Shown here one piece after another: positions 48,075 through 59,427 of a stretch of DNA of 64,000 nt. Under the pieces are notes generated by a model. That model saw nothing but the letters and a program-made list of their open reading frames with translations. It had not been told where the DNA came from and searched no databases. The stretch's first letter is position 1. Every line of letters starts with the position of its first letter. Source of the stretch: Brevibacterium jeotgali (GTDB lineage: Bacteria > Actinomycetota > Actinomycetes > Actinomycetales > Brevibacteriaceae); contig NZ_FXZM01000001.1 in assembly GCF_900169175.1 (NCBI RefSeq), positions 310,001 to 374,000 of the forward strand, in the 5' to 3' direction. A program made the position numbers and the translations under genes.

Positions 48075-50984
48075 TCACCGGCGGATGCGGCTCATCCCGG
48101 CGTCGTAGACAGGTTCGGCCAGGACCTCGGCATCCAGGACTCGCCCGAACCGCATGATCCCCAGCCGCGAGCCCGGCTCCGCGTACTCCGCAGCGACCCA
48201 GGCGAGTCCGATGACCTGGCCGGTGACATAGCCGAAGTCGGCGCTCGTGACCCAGCCGACGGCATCGGCGTCCAGGGCCTGACCGGTCGGCGACTCCGCG
48301 GCAGACGCCTCCGTGGAGACGAACGCCTCCGTGCCGACCGCACCGGACCCGGTCCCCGCGAAGACCGGCGACCCCGCCTCCGGACGGCCCGCGTCCATCC
48401 GCATCCCGAATGCGACGAGCCTCCGCCCGCGCGACGGCTGCTCCTCGAGCGCCTCCCGACCGACGAACCCGCCGTCCTTCTGCATCCGCACTGCGAAGCC
48501 CAGTCCCGCATCGTCCGGGGTGTCCTCGCGGGTCATGTCGGAGCCCCACGCGCGGTATCCCTTCTCCAACCGCAGGCTGGAGAACGCCGCACGCCCGCCG
48601 GGCACGATCCCGTACGGGGCCCCCGCTTCCATGATCGCGTCCCAGAGCCGCAGCCCGTGGGCGGCCTCCGTGTACAGTTCCCAGCCGAGCTCTCCGACGT
48701 AGCTCACCCGCAGCGCGAGCACCGGCACGCCGGCCACCCGGATCCGGGCTGCGCGGAAGTAGCGGAGGCCCTCGTGGCTGATGTCGCCTTCCGTGATCGG
48801 GGCGAGCACGTCCCGCCCCCGAGGTCCCCACAGGCCCACGCAGCACGTCGACGTCGTGATGTCGTCGAGCACGACGGTGCCGGACGCCGGCAGCAGGCGC
48901 GAGAGGCGGTCCAGGTCGAGCGGTCCGTTCGCCCCGATCATGTACTCCTCACCGCCCAGGCTGGTGACCGTGATGTCGGAGAGGATCCCGCCCGTCTCGT
49001 CCAGCATGAGCGAGTAGGTGACCGCGCCGGGCAGCTTGCCCACTTTGTTCGTGTTCAGGCGCTCGAGCCACTCCGTCGCCCCGGCACCGCGCACGCGGTA
49101 GCGGGTGAGGGACGTCATGTCGTAGGCCGCGACGCGGTTGCGGGTCGCCCACGCCTCCGCCGCCGCGATGGGCGACCAGTTCACCTGGTCCCACGCATCG
49201 CGTCGTGGGACGACCACCGGGACTGATTCGTCGGCGTCGCCGCCCGCGGCCCCACCCGGGTCCCCGGTCCCGGCCTCGCCCGCGGCTCCGCCCACTGCTC
49301 CCGGCACCGCCGGATCCGTGAGTGCCGTCGCCGCAGCGGCCGCGGCACCGAACGCCTTGACGGGACGGGTGCGGAACTGGGGGTCGTTCAGGAGCTTCGC
49401 GTTCTGTCCGTGCCACAGAGCCCGCTCCCAGCCGTTCGCCTCATCGAAGCAGCCGCCCGCTTCCTGGATCCGCGTGTGGAACGGGCTCGTCTTGAGCCCA
49501 CGTGTCACCGCGGTGCCCTGGTGGGGGAACGTGACGTCGTAGACCTCGTCGTAGGCCTCCGCCGCGCGCTCACGGATCCACTGGTCGCTCAGCAGAGCGG
49601 GGTCGAAGCGCGCGAAGTCGAGCTCCTGGGTCGCCACGCCGGGATCGCCGGTGATCATCCAGTCGGCCAGCACTTCAGCACAGCCTGCCGAGGCCGTCAC
49701 CCAGATCGCCTGCGCAGCCCAGAATCCGTCGAGCCGCGGCGAGGGCCCGAGCATCGGGCCGCCGTCAGGGGTGAAGGAGAAGACGCCGTTGAACGCGTCC
49801 TCCAGCGGCAGGTCCGCGATCGCGGGGAGCAGGCGGGCGGCCTCCGCCCTGCAGAACTCGAAGTCCTCGTGGGTGAAGGCCCGCTTCGCCGGCTCCTGAC
49901 CCGATTCCAGCAGGTGCGCCGTGTCGGTGAGGTCCTCCGGCGCGATCGGAATCGGCCTGTGCTCGTAGGCCCCGATGCCGATCCGGTCGCCGAACTCGCG
50001 GATGTACAGACCTGCACCCTGGTGACGGATCATCGGCCGGCCGGCCTGGTCGTCGGCCAGCGTCGTACCGTCCGGGGCGGTGCCCGGCAGGTCCGAGACC
50101 GGCGCCGTCCATGCGTACCCGTGCTCCATCGGGTGCATCGGCAGCCGCAGCCCGCCCAGCTTCCCCAGCAGGTGCCCCCAGATGCCGCCGGTCGCGACGA
50201 CGACATCGGCCGGGATCGTGCGGCGGCTCCCACCCGCCGAGGCGCCGACCGACGAGGTGCCGTCCGACGGGGTGCCGTCCGACGGGGTGCCGTCCGCCGA
50301 GGCCCCGTCCGAAGGGGTGACTGCCGCATCCTCGACGACGACTCCCGTGACGCGCCCGTCCTCCGCTTCGACGTCGACGACACGGGTCAGCCCGATGGCC
50401 ACCGCACCGCCCTCCTCCGCACGCGCCAGCTGGTACTCGACCGCTCGCTTCGAGAAGACGACGCCGTCGGTCGGGGTGTGCAGCGCCCCGATGATCTGCG
50501 ACGTGTCGACGCCGGGCCACAGCTGTGCGACGCGGCTGGGGTCGATGAGCTCCGCGGGCACGCCCCAGGCGCGGGCGTAGCCGTAGCGTCTGCGCAGCTC
50601 TGCGAGCTGGCCGTCGGTGGTCGCGACCTCGAGGCCACCGGTGCGGTCGAGGACGCGCCGGCCGTCGACTTCGAGCCCGTCGAGCTTGTCGAGCGTCCTC
50701 TGCGCCAGGCCGCACATCACTCTGGAGCCGTTGACCTGGAAGACGAAGCCGGGCGCGTGCGAGGACGACCCACCGGTGACGGGCAGGGGTCCCTGGTCGA
50801 TGACCGTGACGTGCGTGCAGCCGCGCATCACCAATTCATCCGCAAGTGCCGCGCCCACGACACCTGCGCCGATGACGACGATGCGGGACGAGGGGTCGAC
50901 GGGTTCAGGGTGGTGCGCGCTCACACGATCGGGGAGGGTCGTGGCCGCGCTGCTGGCGGTGGTTCTGGGGGCGGTGCCGGTCAT
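48075..50984 (-). CDS. Dimethylglycine oxidase/dehydrogenase (FAD + GcvT domains)
   Basis: A 969-residue flavoprotein of the Arthrobacter dimethylglycine oxidase type. The FAD fold is IVVIGAGVVGAALA (about 36) with GGSSSHAPGF, whose His is the covalent flavin site in relatives. A folate-binding aminomethyltransferase half follows (about 560-969; YDMTSLTRYRVRG, SLRLEKGYRAWGSDM). It converts dimethylglycine to sarcosine, handing carbon to THF. A DG/TPSDG-rich insert near 230-265 with 15-bp DNA repeats and a Gly/Ala insert near 585-615 lengthen it. ATG 50984 has GGAGG 4 nt upstream. It feeds sarcosine to SoxBDAG. Confidence 0.9.
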   Translation of the reverse strand: MTGTAPRTTASSAATTLPDRVSAHHPEPVDPSSRIVVIGAGVVGAALADELVMRGCTHVTVIDQGPLPVTGGSSSHAPGFVFQVNGSRVMCGLAQRTLDKLDGLEVDGRRVLDRTGGLEVATTDGQLAELRRRYGYARAWGVPAELIDPSRVAQLWPGVDTSQIIGALHTPTDGVVFSKRAVEYQLARAEEGGAVAIGLTRVVDVEAEDGRVTGVVVEDAAVTPSDGASADGTPSDGTPSDGTSSVGASAGGSRRTIPADVVVATGGIWGHLLGKLGGLRLPMHPMEHGYAWTAPVSDLPGTAPDGTTLADDQAGRPMIRHQGAGLYIREFGDRIGIGAYEHRPIPIAPEDLTDTAHLLESGQEPAKRAFTHEDFEFCRAEAARLLPAIADLPLEDAFNGVFSFTPDGGPMLGPSPRLDGFWAAQAIWVTASAGCAEVLADWMITGDPGVATQELDFARFDPALLSDQWIRERAAEAYDEVYDVTFPHQGTAVTRGLKTSPFHTRIQEAGGCFDEANGWERALWHGQNAKLLNDPQFRTRPVKAFGAAAAAATALTDPAVPGAVGGAAGEAGTGDPGGAAGGDADESVPVVVPRRDAWDQVNWSPIAAAEAWATRNRVAAYDMTSLTRYRVRGAGATEWLERLNTNKVGKLPGAVTYSLMLDETGGILSDITVTSLGGEEYMIGANGPLDLDRLSRLLPASGTVVLDDITTSTCCVGLWGPRGRDVLAPITEGDISHEGLRYFRAARIRVAGVPVLALRVSYVGELGWELYTEAAHGLRLWDAIMEAGAPYGIVPGGRAAFSSLRLEKGYRAWGSDMTREDTPDDAGLGFAVRMQKDGGFVGREALEEQPSRGRRLVAFGMRMDAGRPEAGSPVFAGTGSGAVGTEAFVSTEASAAESPTGQALDADAVGWVTSADFGYVTGQVIGLAWVAAEYAEPGSRLGIMRFGRVLDAEVLAEPVYDAGMSRIRR

Positions 50985-51085
50985 GGCGCCTCCTGCATAC
51001 GGTGGTGGATGTGCTGTGGGGCGGTGCTGAGGGGGTGTCCTGAGGGGATGCACGCACTGGCGGGGTCACCATCGACCTGACCTGT

Positions 51086-51120
51086 GTTGCATATACTGCA
51101 ACGGGCGCGTATCGTGCAAC
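51086..51120. promoter_or_regulatory. IclR-type operator between dmg gene and iclR
   Basis: GTTGCA-TATAC-TGCAAC (51086-51102) is a perfect 6+6 inverted repeat; a third TGCAAC half-site follows at 51115-51120. The plus strand reads TATACT (51092-51097) and the minus strand TATATG, so the palindrome covers candidate -10 boxes for both divergent genes. Confidence 0.65.
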
Positions 51121-51218
51121 CATTCAAGCGTGTGACGAGAACCACGTCAAGAGGGTGAGGACACTGCGTCGGAACTCGCAGAGCCGTCGGAGTCCGCACA
51201 GGAGCAGGAGGGTGACGC

Positions 51219-51953
51219 ATGGGGATCCAGTCCGTCGACAGGGCGGCAGAGGCGCTCGAAGCCCTCGCCGCGACCGGCACCGCGAGCGTCGGTCAGGTCG
51301 CAGAGCGGCTCGGCGTCCACAAATCGACCGCGTCACGCATCCTGTCCTCGCTCGCCGCGCACGGTCTCGTCGAGCAGCGGGACGCGGGCGGCACCTACGC
51401 CCTGGGGTTCGGACTCGTGCGCCTGGCGAGCGCGGTCACCAGCAGACTGGACTTCTCGCAGATCGCGCAGCGCCTCTGCGACCGGGTCGCGGAGGATCTG
51501 AGCCTCACCGCGAACGTCGCAGTGCTCGACGACGTCCATGCCGTCAATGTGTCCCAGGCCGTGGGCACCGGGCTGCTCGCGCCCCGGCACTATGTGGGCC
51601 TGCGGACGCCGGGGCACGCGACCAGCTCCGGGAAGATGCTGCTCGCACACAGCGAGTCCGCGCGGCAGACCATCGCTGGACTCACGCTCGAGCCGCACAC
51701 GGAGCGGACGATCACGCACACGGACGGGCTGGAAGCCGAGCTCGCCCGGGCACGCGGACAGGACTGGGCCGCATCGAACGAGGAGTGGGAACAGCACATC
51801 ACCGCCGTCGCGGTGCCGCTGCGCCTGCCGGACGGAACGGTCGAAGCCGCCCTCACCGTCACCGGCCCCACCCACAGCCTCCCACCCGACGCCTTCGCCC
51901 GGACGGCCCAGCGGATGCGCGGCCTCGCGACTGCTTCGGGGCGCTGGTCGTGA
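51219..51953 (+). CDS. IclR-family transcriptional regulator
   Basis: A 244-residue regulator. The winged HTH is in residues 5-60 (QSVDRAAEALEALAATG; SVGQVAERLGVHKSTASRILSSL), and the effector domain has the IclR GHATSSGKMLLAH motif and a late ITAVAVPLRLPDGT. A divergent position relative to dimethylglycine oxidase and the palindrome between them suggests it controls that gene and itself, with a methylated-amine ligand such as betaine or dimethylglycine; that is inference. AGGAG about 7 nt before ATG 51219 marks the start. Confidence 0.85.
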   Translation: MGIQSVDRAAEALEALAATGTASVGQVAERLGVHKSTASRILSSLAAHGLVEQRDAGGTYALGFGLVRLASAVTSRLDFSQIAQRLCDRVAEDLSLTANVAVLDDVHAVNVSQAVGTGLLAPRHYVGLRTPGHATSSGKMLLAHSESARQTIAGLTLEPHTERTITHTDGLEAELARARGQDWAASNEEWEQHITAVAVPLRLPDGTVEAALTVTGPTHSLPPDAFARTAQRMRGLATASGRWS

Positions 51954-51969
51954 GGACTGGTCTTCGCAC

Positions 51970-52130
51970 CTGTGAGCCGCCGTCGACCCCGGCTGCCGGC
52001 GGCGGCCCCGGGTCCCCAGATCACCGACGCCCGGGCCCCCGGACCGCCGAGAGTCCCCGGCCCGCCGAGTCCCCGACCCACCGGCCCGCCGGACCGCCGG
52101 GTCCCCGACCTGATGCCGGTCGTCGCCTCA
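51970..52130. other. C-rich low-complexity spacer
   Basis: A run of CCG/CCC-rich imperfect repeats (GTCCCCGGCCCGCCGA type) between iclR and the next gene. Nothing recognisable is coded; it resembles an eroded simple-repeat region, perhaps acting as terminator. Confidence 0.4.
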
Positions 52131-52157
52131 GCGGCCGGGGGATGAGATCCTGAGCGG

Positions 52158-52919
52158 GTGCGCACTCGCAGGCCCCTCCCCCGATCCACAGCACCCGCGG
52201 CGACGGCGGTCATCGCCCTCACCGTGCTCGCCGGATGTGTGAACGGGGGTGAGCGCCCGGCCACGAGCGCACCTGCGAGCGGCGGATCTGCATCCCCGAG
52301 CGCCGCAGGCACAGCGGAACCGCTCGTCGGCCTGGAGCCGACGCCGTCCGGCGCACCCAGCACAGCCTCGCCCACGCCGCTGCCCACAGACGTCCCCTCA
52401 GCCGGCAGCGGCGAATGGGACACCGCTTCGGTGGGGTCGGAGGCCACCGGCGACGGCGCACCCTTCGACGTCGCCGTCCGGGTCGAGTCGAACCTGCCCA
52501 TCGACGTGGAGCAGGCCTCCGCATTCATCATGGAGACGCTCCGCGACGAACGGGGGTGGGAGGAACTCGACGGCGTCTCCTTCGGCCTCGTGGCGGAGGC
52601 CGACGGTGCGGACGCCGTGATCAGCCTCGCCTCGCCGAACACGACCGACCAGATGTGTGCTCCGCTCATCACCAACGGTGAACTGTCGTGCCGCAGCGGC
52701 CGCGACGTCATCCTCAATGCGAAGCGGTGGGTGTCTGCCACGGACGAGTTCGACTCGCTGACCCAGTACCGGCAGTACCTCATCAACCACGAGGTCGGAC
52801 ACGCACTGGGCCACGGCCACGAGACCTGCCCGGAGCCAGGCCGGACCGCACCGCTGATGCAGCAGCAGACGAAGGGCCTGCAGGGGTGCGAACCGAACGC
52901 ATGGCCGTCGGTCGGGTGA
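52158..52919 (+). CDS. DUF3152 zinc-metalloprotease-like lipoprotein
   Basis: A 253-residue exported protein. The signal peptide ends in the lipobox VLAGC (Cys27), so it should be a lipoprotein; a Ser/Pro/Ala linker (30-95) leads to a DUF3152 domain. The domain has [11 protein letters not shown] near residue 211, the metzincin zinc signature HExxHxxGxxH, with conserved Cys at CGRSGRDV-type and CPEPGR, and resembles predicted secreted Zn-dependent peptidases of actinobacteria. GTG 52158 has GATCCT 6 nt upstream. Substrate unknown. Confidence 0.75.
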   Translation: MRTRRPLPRSTAPAATAVIALTVLAGCVNGGERPATSAPASGGSASPSAAGTAEPLVGLEPTPSGAPSTASPTPLPTDVPSAGSGEWDTASVGSEATGDGAPFDVAVRVESNLPIDVEQASAFIMETLRDERGWEELDGVSFGLVAEADGADAVISLASPNTTDQMCAPLITNGELSCRSGRDVILNAKRWVSATDEFDSLTQYRQYLINHEVGHALGHGHETCPEPGRTAPLMQQQTKGLQGCEPNAWPSVG

Positions 52920-52943
52920 GGCGCACGCGCCCCGCCCACACGC

Positions 52944-53873
52944 TCAGGTGAACGTCACAACCGTCTTCCCGCGCGCGTGACCGGCTTCGACTCGCTCGAC
53001 CGCCCGTGCGGCCTCGGCGAACGGCACCACGTCGTCGATGACGACGTCGAGGCTCCCCGCGGCCGCCCGCGAGGCGAGCGCACCGAAGACCTCCGCAGTC
53101 CGTCTCCGGACGACCCCTGAACCACCCGCGGCCGAGGCCGTCTCCGGGTCCGCGACACTGCGCATCCGGGTGCCCGCCAGCAGAGTGAGACCGCCCGCGA
53201 GCGCCCTGCCGCCCACGCAGTCGAGGAACGCATCGACCGGCCGGGCCCCGTCGCCGGCCGTCAGCTCCCGGACCCGCTCCTCCCAGCCGGCCCCGGACGC
53301 GATGTGCTCGACACCGAGTCCCGCGAGCAGGTCCTGCTTGCCCGCACTCGCGACGGCGAGCACGCGCGCTCCGGCCAACCGTGCGAGCTGGATCGCGTGC
53401 ACACCCACACCGCCGCCCGCCCCGAGGACCAGGACCGTGTCGCCGGCGCCGCACTCGAGCTCCGCGATCGCATCGTGCGCGGTGCCCACCGCAACCGGGA
53501 TGCACGCCGCCCGCACGGGATCGAGGCTCGGGGGAAGGCGGACGGCGCTCGTCGCATCGAGCACAGACGTCTCCGCGAAGGCCCCGACCCCGGGAGCACA
53601 GGAGCCGAACACGCGGTCGCCGACGGAGATCCGGTGCGGCGCACCGGGCCCCAGCTCGACGACCTGGCCGCACGCCTCACGGCCCATCGCCATCGGGAAC
53701 GCGACCGGGAAGCCGCTCTGGCGGGCACCTGAGCGCACCTTGACGTCCGCCGGATTCACCCCGGCCGCAGCAGTGCGGATCCTCACGCACCCGTCACGCA
53801 GCGGGGGCTCCTCCACCTCATGGAAGTGCTGGACGCCCGGTCCGCCGTACTCGTCGAAGCCGTAGATGCGCAT
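52944..53873 (-). CDS. Zinc-free medium-chain dehydrogenase (quinone oxidoreductase-like)
   Basis: A 309-residue NADP-dependent MDR protein. GroES-like fold with TAAAGVNPADVKVRSG, MGREACGQVVELG and cofactor loop VLVLGAGGGVGVHAIQLARLA. Zinc ligands are absent, as in quinone oxidoreductases. GAGGGG is 5 nt before ATG 53873. Function in this neighbourhood is unclear; it and the 18.1 kb gene are only distantly alike. Confidence 0.85.
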   Translation of the reverse strand: MRIYGFDEYGGPGVQHFHEVEEPPLRDGCVRIRTAAAGVNPADVKVRSGARQSGFPVAFPMAMGREACGQVVELGPGAPHRISVGDRVFGSCAPGVGAFAETSVLDATSAVRLPPSLDPVRAACIPVAVGTAHDAIAELECGAGDTVLVLGAGGGVGVHAIQLARLAGARVLAVASAGKQDLLAGLGVEHIASGAGWEERVRELTAGDGARPVDAFLDCVGGRALAGGLTLLAGTRMRSVADPETASAAGGSGVVRRRTAEVFGALASRAAAGSLDVVIDDVVPFAEAARAVERVEAGHARGKTVVTFT

Positions 53874-54042
53874 GGATCCCCTCTCGTGTCCAGCAGACGA
53901 GTGCACGCACCGGTGGGCACGAGCACCTGCCTGTCTGCACTCACAAGTCTGTCCTGCGAGTGCGCGCGGAGTCATCTGCGCCACCTCTCAGCCTGTCTGC
54001 GTACACCCTTCAGTCTGTCGGGGCGCACACAGTCGGAGCGCC

Positions 54043-54074
54043 TATTCTGAGATGTCCCGTCAGAGTGCCAGGAG
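54043..54074 (+). promoter_or_regulatory. Promoter and ribosome site of the DUF4184 gene
   Basis: TATTCT (54043-54048) is a strong -10 box, giving a leader of about 30 nt; AGGAG (54070-54074) lies 10 nt before ATG 54085. Two in-frame upstream GTG/ATG codons are thereby disfavoured. Confidence 0.5.
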
Positions 54075-54877
54075 CCCGACACCGATGCCCGTCACGTTCG
54101 CTCACCCCCTCGCGGTCGCGCCCCTCGCCAGGACGGGCCTGCCGCTCGGCGCCCTCGTCATCGGCACTGTCGTCCCCGACCTGCCGCTCTTCGCTCGTGC
54201 GATTCCGGGGCTCGACGTGCTGACGCTGCTGGTCGACGGTCCCACCCTGCCGACGATGTTCGACCAGTACGAGTTCCTCCACTCCCTGACGGGCCTCCTG
54301 ACCGTCAACGTCCTCATCGGACTGATCGTCCTGGCCCTGTGGTGGCTGCTGCTGCGCCCTGCCTACAGGGACGCGCTGCCGAAGCCTCTGCGCGATCGGA
54401 CGAACCCGGCCCCGACGGGAGTGCGTCCGTGGCTGCTCGCCCTCCCCGCACTGCTCATCGGATCACTCACGCACCTCTTCTGGGACCAGCTCACGGACGA
54501 GGGCGCCGTGATCTCGGAGCGGATCGGTGTGCTGCAGGGATCGATCGCCGGGTTCTCCTACAGCCTGCTGCTCCAGTACGCCTCCAGTCTGCTCGGGGCG
54601 CTCGGCGTCGTCGTCTGGCTGTGGCTGCGAGTGGCACGACGGGACGCGCGTGCGGTCCCGCAGCGGCGTCCAGAGCTCGCAGCCTGGATGTTCGCGATCC
54701 CCGTGCTCGTCGCCGGCGCCGGATCCGCAACTGTCGTCTACGGTGCGTCCCGGGCGCTCTCCCCCACGACTCGGACGGCCTCCGGCTTCTCTCTGCACGA
54801 CTTCGCATTCGCCGTCCTCACGACGACCGTCGCATACGCGGTGTGCGCGGCGATCGTCATGGCGATCGTGCACCGCA

Positions 54878-56983
<2,106 letters not shown>

Positions 56984-57116
56984 CTGGCGCCTCCGGTCTT
57001 CGCATCCGTCCGGTACCGGCGGAGATCTCCACCGTATCGGCACTCTAGGCGAGGGCACGGACACGGCGCGGGCGCCCCGTCTCGGACCCGGGTGTGCCAC
57101 GCCACACGTCGCTTGC

Positions 57117-57122
57117 TACACT
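57117..57122 (+). promoter_or_regulatory. -10 box of the riboflavin operon
   Basis: TACACT lies about 12 nt before the FMN riboswitch; transcription would start near 57129. The -35 is not clear. Confidence 0.5.
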
Positions 57123-57132
57123 GGGTTCCGCA

Positions 57133-57256
57133 TGTTCCGGGGACGGCGAGATTCCGTACCGGCGGTGATAGTCCGCGACCCGCGTCCTCCCTCACAGGGG
57201 GACCGGTTGACTCGGTGGAATTCCGAGGCCGACAGTAAAGTCTGGATGGGAGGAAC
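57133..57256 (+). ncRNA. FMN riboswitch (RFN element)
   Basis: The conserved RFN blocks appear in order: GGGGACGGCGAGATTCCGTACCGGCGGTGATA, then GTCCGCGACCC, a variable stem CCCTCACAGGGGG, then GACTCGGTGGAATTCCGAGGCCGACAGTAAAGTCTGGATGGGAGGAAC. The order and the highly conserved ACCGGCGGT and GTGGAATTCC-GA-GCCGACAG blocks are diagnostic. It binds FMN in the mRNA leader of ribD to lower expression when flavin is high. Confidence 0.95.
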
Positions 57257-57351
57257 ATCGTGAGCGCAGGACAGTCGTCTCGCGTCACGGGTCGCTCGAA
57301 AGCACCCTGACCGCACTCCCGCGCAGGCACGCAGCACCCGCCGCGCAGCCT

Positions 57352-57382
57352 CCTCCCACACCCCGGTGTAGAACCCGGGAGG
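57352..57382 (+). promoter_or_regulatory. Ribosome-site sequestering hairpin of ribD
   Basis: CCTCCC (57352-57357) can pair with GGGAGG (57377-57382), the ribD Shine-Dalgarno, 5 nt before ATG 57388; an inner ACACC/GGTGT pair lies in the loop. No strong terminator with T-run lies between riboswitch and gene, so FMN control is probably by translation start. Confidence 0.5.
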
Positions 57383-57387
57383 GACGG

Positions 57388-58635
57388 ATGGAACGGTCGG
57401 TGGAGCGCCACTCCCCCATCTCAGCACGGCTCAGCTCTGTGCATGCGGCCATGGACGCCGCCCTCGCAGCCGCGCGACTCGGCGTCCGCGGCGCCAACCC
57501 CCTCGTCGGAGCCGCAGTGCTCGCACCTGACGGCACCATCGTCACCGGACACCACCGCGGCGCCGGCACGCCGCACGCGGAGCCGGACGCGCTGGCTGCC
57601 GCTCGGTCCGCAGGCATCGACCTCGCCGCCTCGCTCGTCTGCGTCACCCTGGAGCCCTGCTCCCACCACGGGCGCACCGGTCCGTGCGCTGATCTGCTCA
57701 TCGAGGCGGGAGTGCCCGAGGTCGTCATCGCTCTCGCCGATCCCAACCCGTCCGCCGCGGGCGGGTGCGCACGGCTGCGCGACGCCGGAGTGACTGTGCG
57801 CACCGGCGTGCGGGAGGCAGAGGCCCGCGCACTCAACGCCCGGTGGCTGGGGGCCGTGGACGAGCATCGCCCGTTCACCACCCTCAAGATCGCGCAGAGC
57901 CTGGACGGCCGGATCGCCGCCGCGGACGGCACCTCGCAGTGGATCACCTCACCCGCGTCCCGCGAGCGCGTCCACACTCTGCGGGCCCGCGTCGACGCCG
58001 TCGTCGTCGGGACCGGGACCGCGCACGCCGACGATCCCCGGCTCACCGCTCGTACCGGGACTCCAGCCACGCAGCCGGCGCGGACCACGAGGTCGACTCC
58101 CGTCGCACACTCCGACCCGGCCGCCCGGCCAGACCACTCCGCCCAGCCGGCCGCCCTCACCCAACCGATCCCCGTCGTCGTGGGGATGCGCGACCTCGCA
58201 CCGGACTCCCACCTGGCCCGCGACCCGCGCACGGTGCACCTGCGCACGCACGACCCGCTCGCCGCGCTGCAGGCCCTGCGGACACAGGGCCTCGAGCACG
58301 TGCTCGTCGAAGGCGGTGCGCACCTCGCCGGCGCGTTCCTCCGCGCCGGAGTCGTCGACGAGCTCGAACTGCACATCGCCCCGCTGCTCCTGGGCGACGG
58401 ACTGCCGGGCCTCGCAGGTCTGGGCGTCACGACACTCGCCGATGCCGTCCGCTGGGTCCCCGACGACACCCCTGCCGGGGTCTCCCACAGCGCATCCCGG
58501 CCGAACCCCGACACGATCCTCCGCCTCCGGCCGGCCGACTCGCCGGCGGAGGCGACCCCCACCACAGGATCCACGACCACACCGACCACTGCACAGACCA
58601 CCACACCGGCCACCGAGCCCACGAAGGGACGCTGA
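57388..58635 (+). CDS. ribD: RibD bifunctional deaminase/reductase
   Basis: Deaminates and reduces the pyrimidine intermediate of riboflavin synthesis. The 415-residue protein has the deaminase domain with HAEPDALAAA and LEPCSHHGRTGPC (zinc His/Cys-Cys) and a reductase domain starting near TLKIAQSLDGRIA with GTGTAHADDPRLT and LVEGGAHLAGAFL. A Pro/Thr/Ala insert (about 225-255) and a 30-residue Thr/Pro tail are longer than usual. SD GGGAGGG, ATG 57388. First gene of the operon; ribE follows after 3 nt. Confidence 0.93.
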   Translation: MERSVERHSPISARLSSVHAAMDAALAAARLGVRGANPLVGAAVLAPDGTIVTGHHRGAGTPHAEPDALAAARSAGIDLAASLVCVTLEPCSHHGRTGPCADLLIEAGVPEVVIALADPNPSAAGGCARLRDAGVTVRTGVREAEARALNARWLGAVDEHRPFTTLKIAQSLDGRIAAADGTSQWITSPASRERVHTLRARVDAVVVGTGTAHADDPRLTARTGTPATQPARTTRSTPVAHSDPAARPDHSAQPAALTQPIPVVVGMRDLAPDSHLARDPRTVHLRTHDPLAALQALRTQGLEHVLVEGGAHLAGAFLRAGVVDELELHIAPLLLGDGLPGLAGLGVTTLADAVRWVPDDTPAGVSHSASRPNPDTILRLRPADSPAEATPTTGSTTTPTTAQTTTPATEPTKGR

Positions 58636-58638
58636 GAC

Positions 58639-59427
58639 ATGTTCACCGGAATCATCGAGGAGCTGGGCGAGGTCGTCTCGCTCACAGCCACGGAAGCGGG
58701 CTCAGCAGTCCTGACGCTCCGCGCAGGCGCTGTGCTGGACGGGCTGCCGGACGGCGGTTCGCTCGCCGTCAACGGGGTGTGCCTCACGCAGGCACCGGAG
58801 TCGCTTCCCGAGGACGAGGCCACAGCTGCCGCCGCAGTGCCCGCCACCGGCACAGCCGCCTCCCCGACGACCGGCACGTTCGTCGCACACGTCATGGGCG
58901 AGACGCTCACCCGCACCACCGTGGGCGCGCTGCGGCCGGGGGACCCCGTCAACCTCGAGCGCTGCCCGCGCGCGGGCGATCGCCTGGACGGCCACATCGT
59001 GCAGGGCCACGTGGACGGCACGGGCCGGGTGCTGGCGCGCGTCGACGAGGGAGACTGGGTGACGCTGCGGATCGCCGTCCCCGCACAGCTCGCGCCCTTC
59101 ACCGCGGAGAAGGGATCGATCGCGCTCGACGGGATCTCACTCACGCTGTCGGCGGTGAGCCCCGCACCGGCGGGCGAGCAGACCGCCCGGCCGGCCACCG
59201 CCTCGGCGGCGGATCCGTCCGACCCGGCCCCGTCCGATTCCGACCACTGGATCGAGGTCGCCCTGATCCCCGCGACGCTCGCCGCGACCCGCATGGGCGT
59301 GCTCGCGGTCGGCGACGAGGTGAACGTCGAGGTCGACGTCATCGCGAAGTACGCCGCCCGCCTCACGCAGTTCCGGGCGACCGCCCACCGACACGCCACC
59401 CCTGCTCACGAAGGAGACCTGTCATGA
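58639..59427 (+). CDS. ribE: Riboflavin synthase (alpha chain)
   Basis: Joins two lumazines to riboflavin. It begins with the signature [13 protein letters not shown], has the two Greek-key barrels (C-terminal repeat [15 protein letters not shown]) and ends [15 protein letters not shown]. At 262 residues it is about 60 longer than the normal 200 because of Ala/Thr/Pro inserts near 55-75 and 176-200. The stop overlaps the ribBA ATG by 4 nt. Confidence 0.93.
   Translation: MFTGIIEELGEVVSLTATEAGSAVLTLRAGAVLDGLPDGGSLAVNGVCLTQAPESLPEDEATAAAAVPATGTAASPTTGTFVAHVMGETLTRTTVGALRPGDPVNLERCPRAGDRLDGHIVQGHVDGTGRVLARVDEGDWVTLRIAVPAQLAPFTAEKGSIALDGISLTLSAVSPAPAGEQTARPATASAADPSDPAPSDSDHWIEVALIPATLAATRMGVLAVGDEVNVEVDVIAKYAARLTQFRATAHRHATPAHEGDLS

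Noticed and set aside
52944-53873. Alcohol dehydrogenase with zinc
   Set aside because: No zinc-ligand motifs; it is a zinc-free reductase type.
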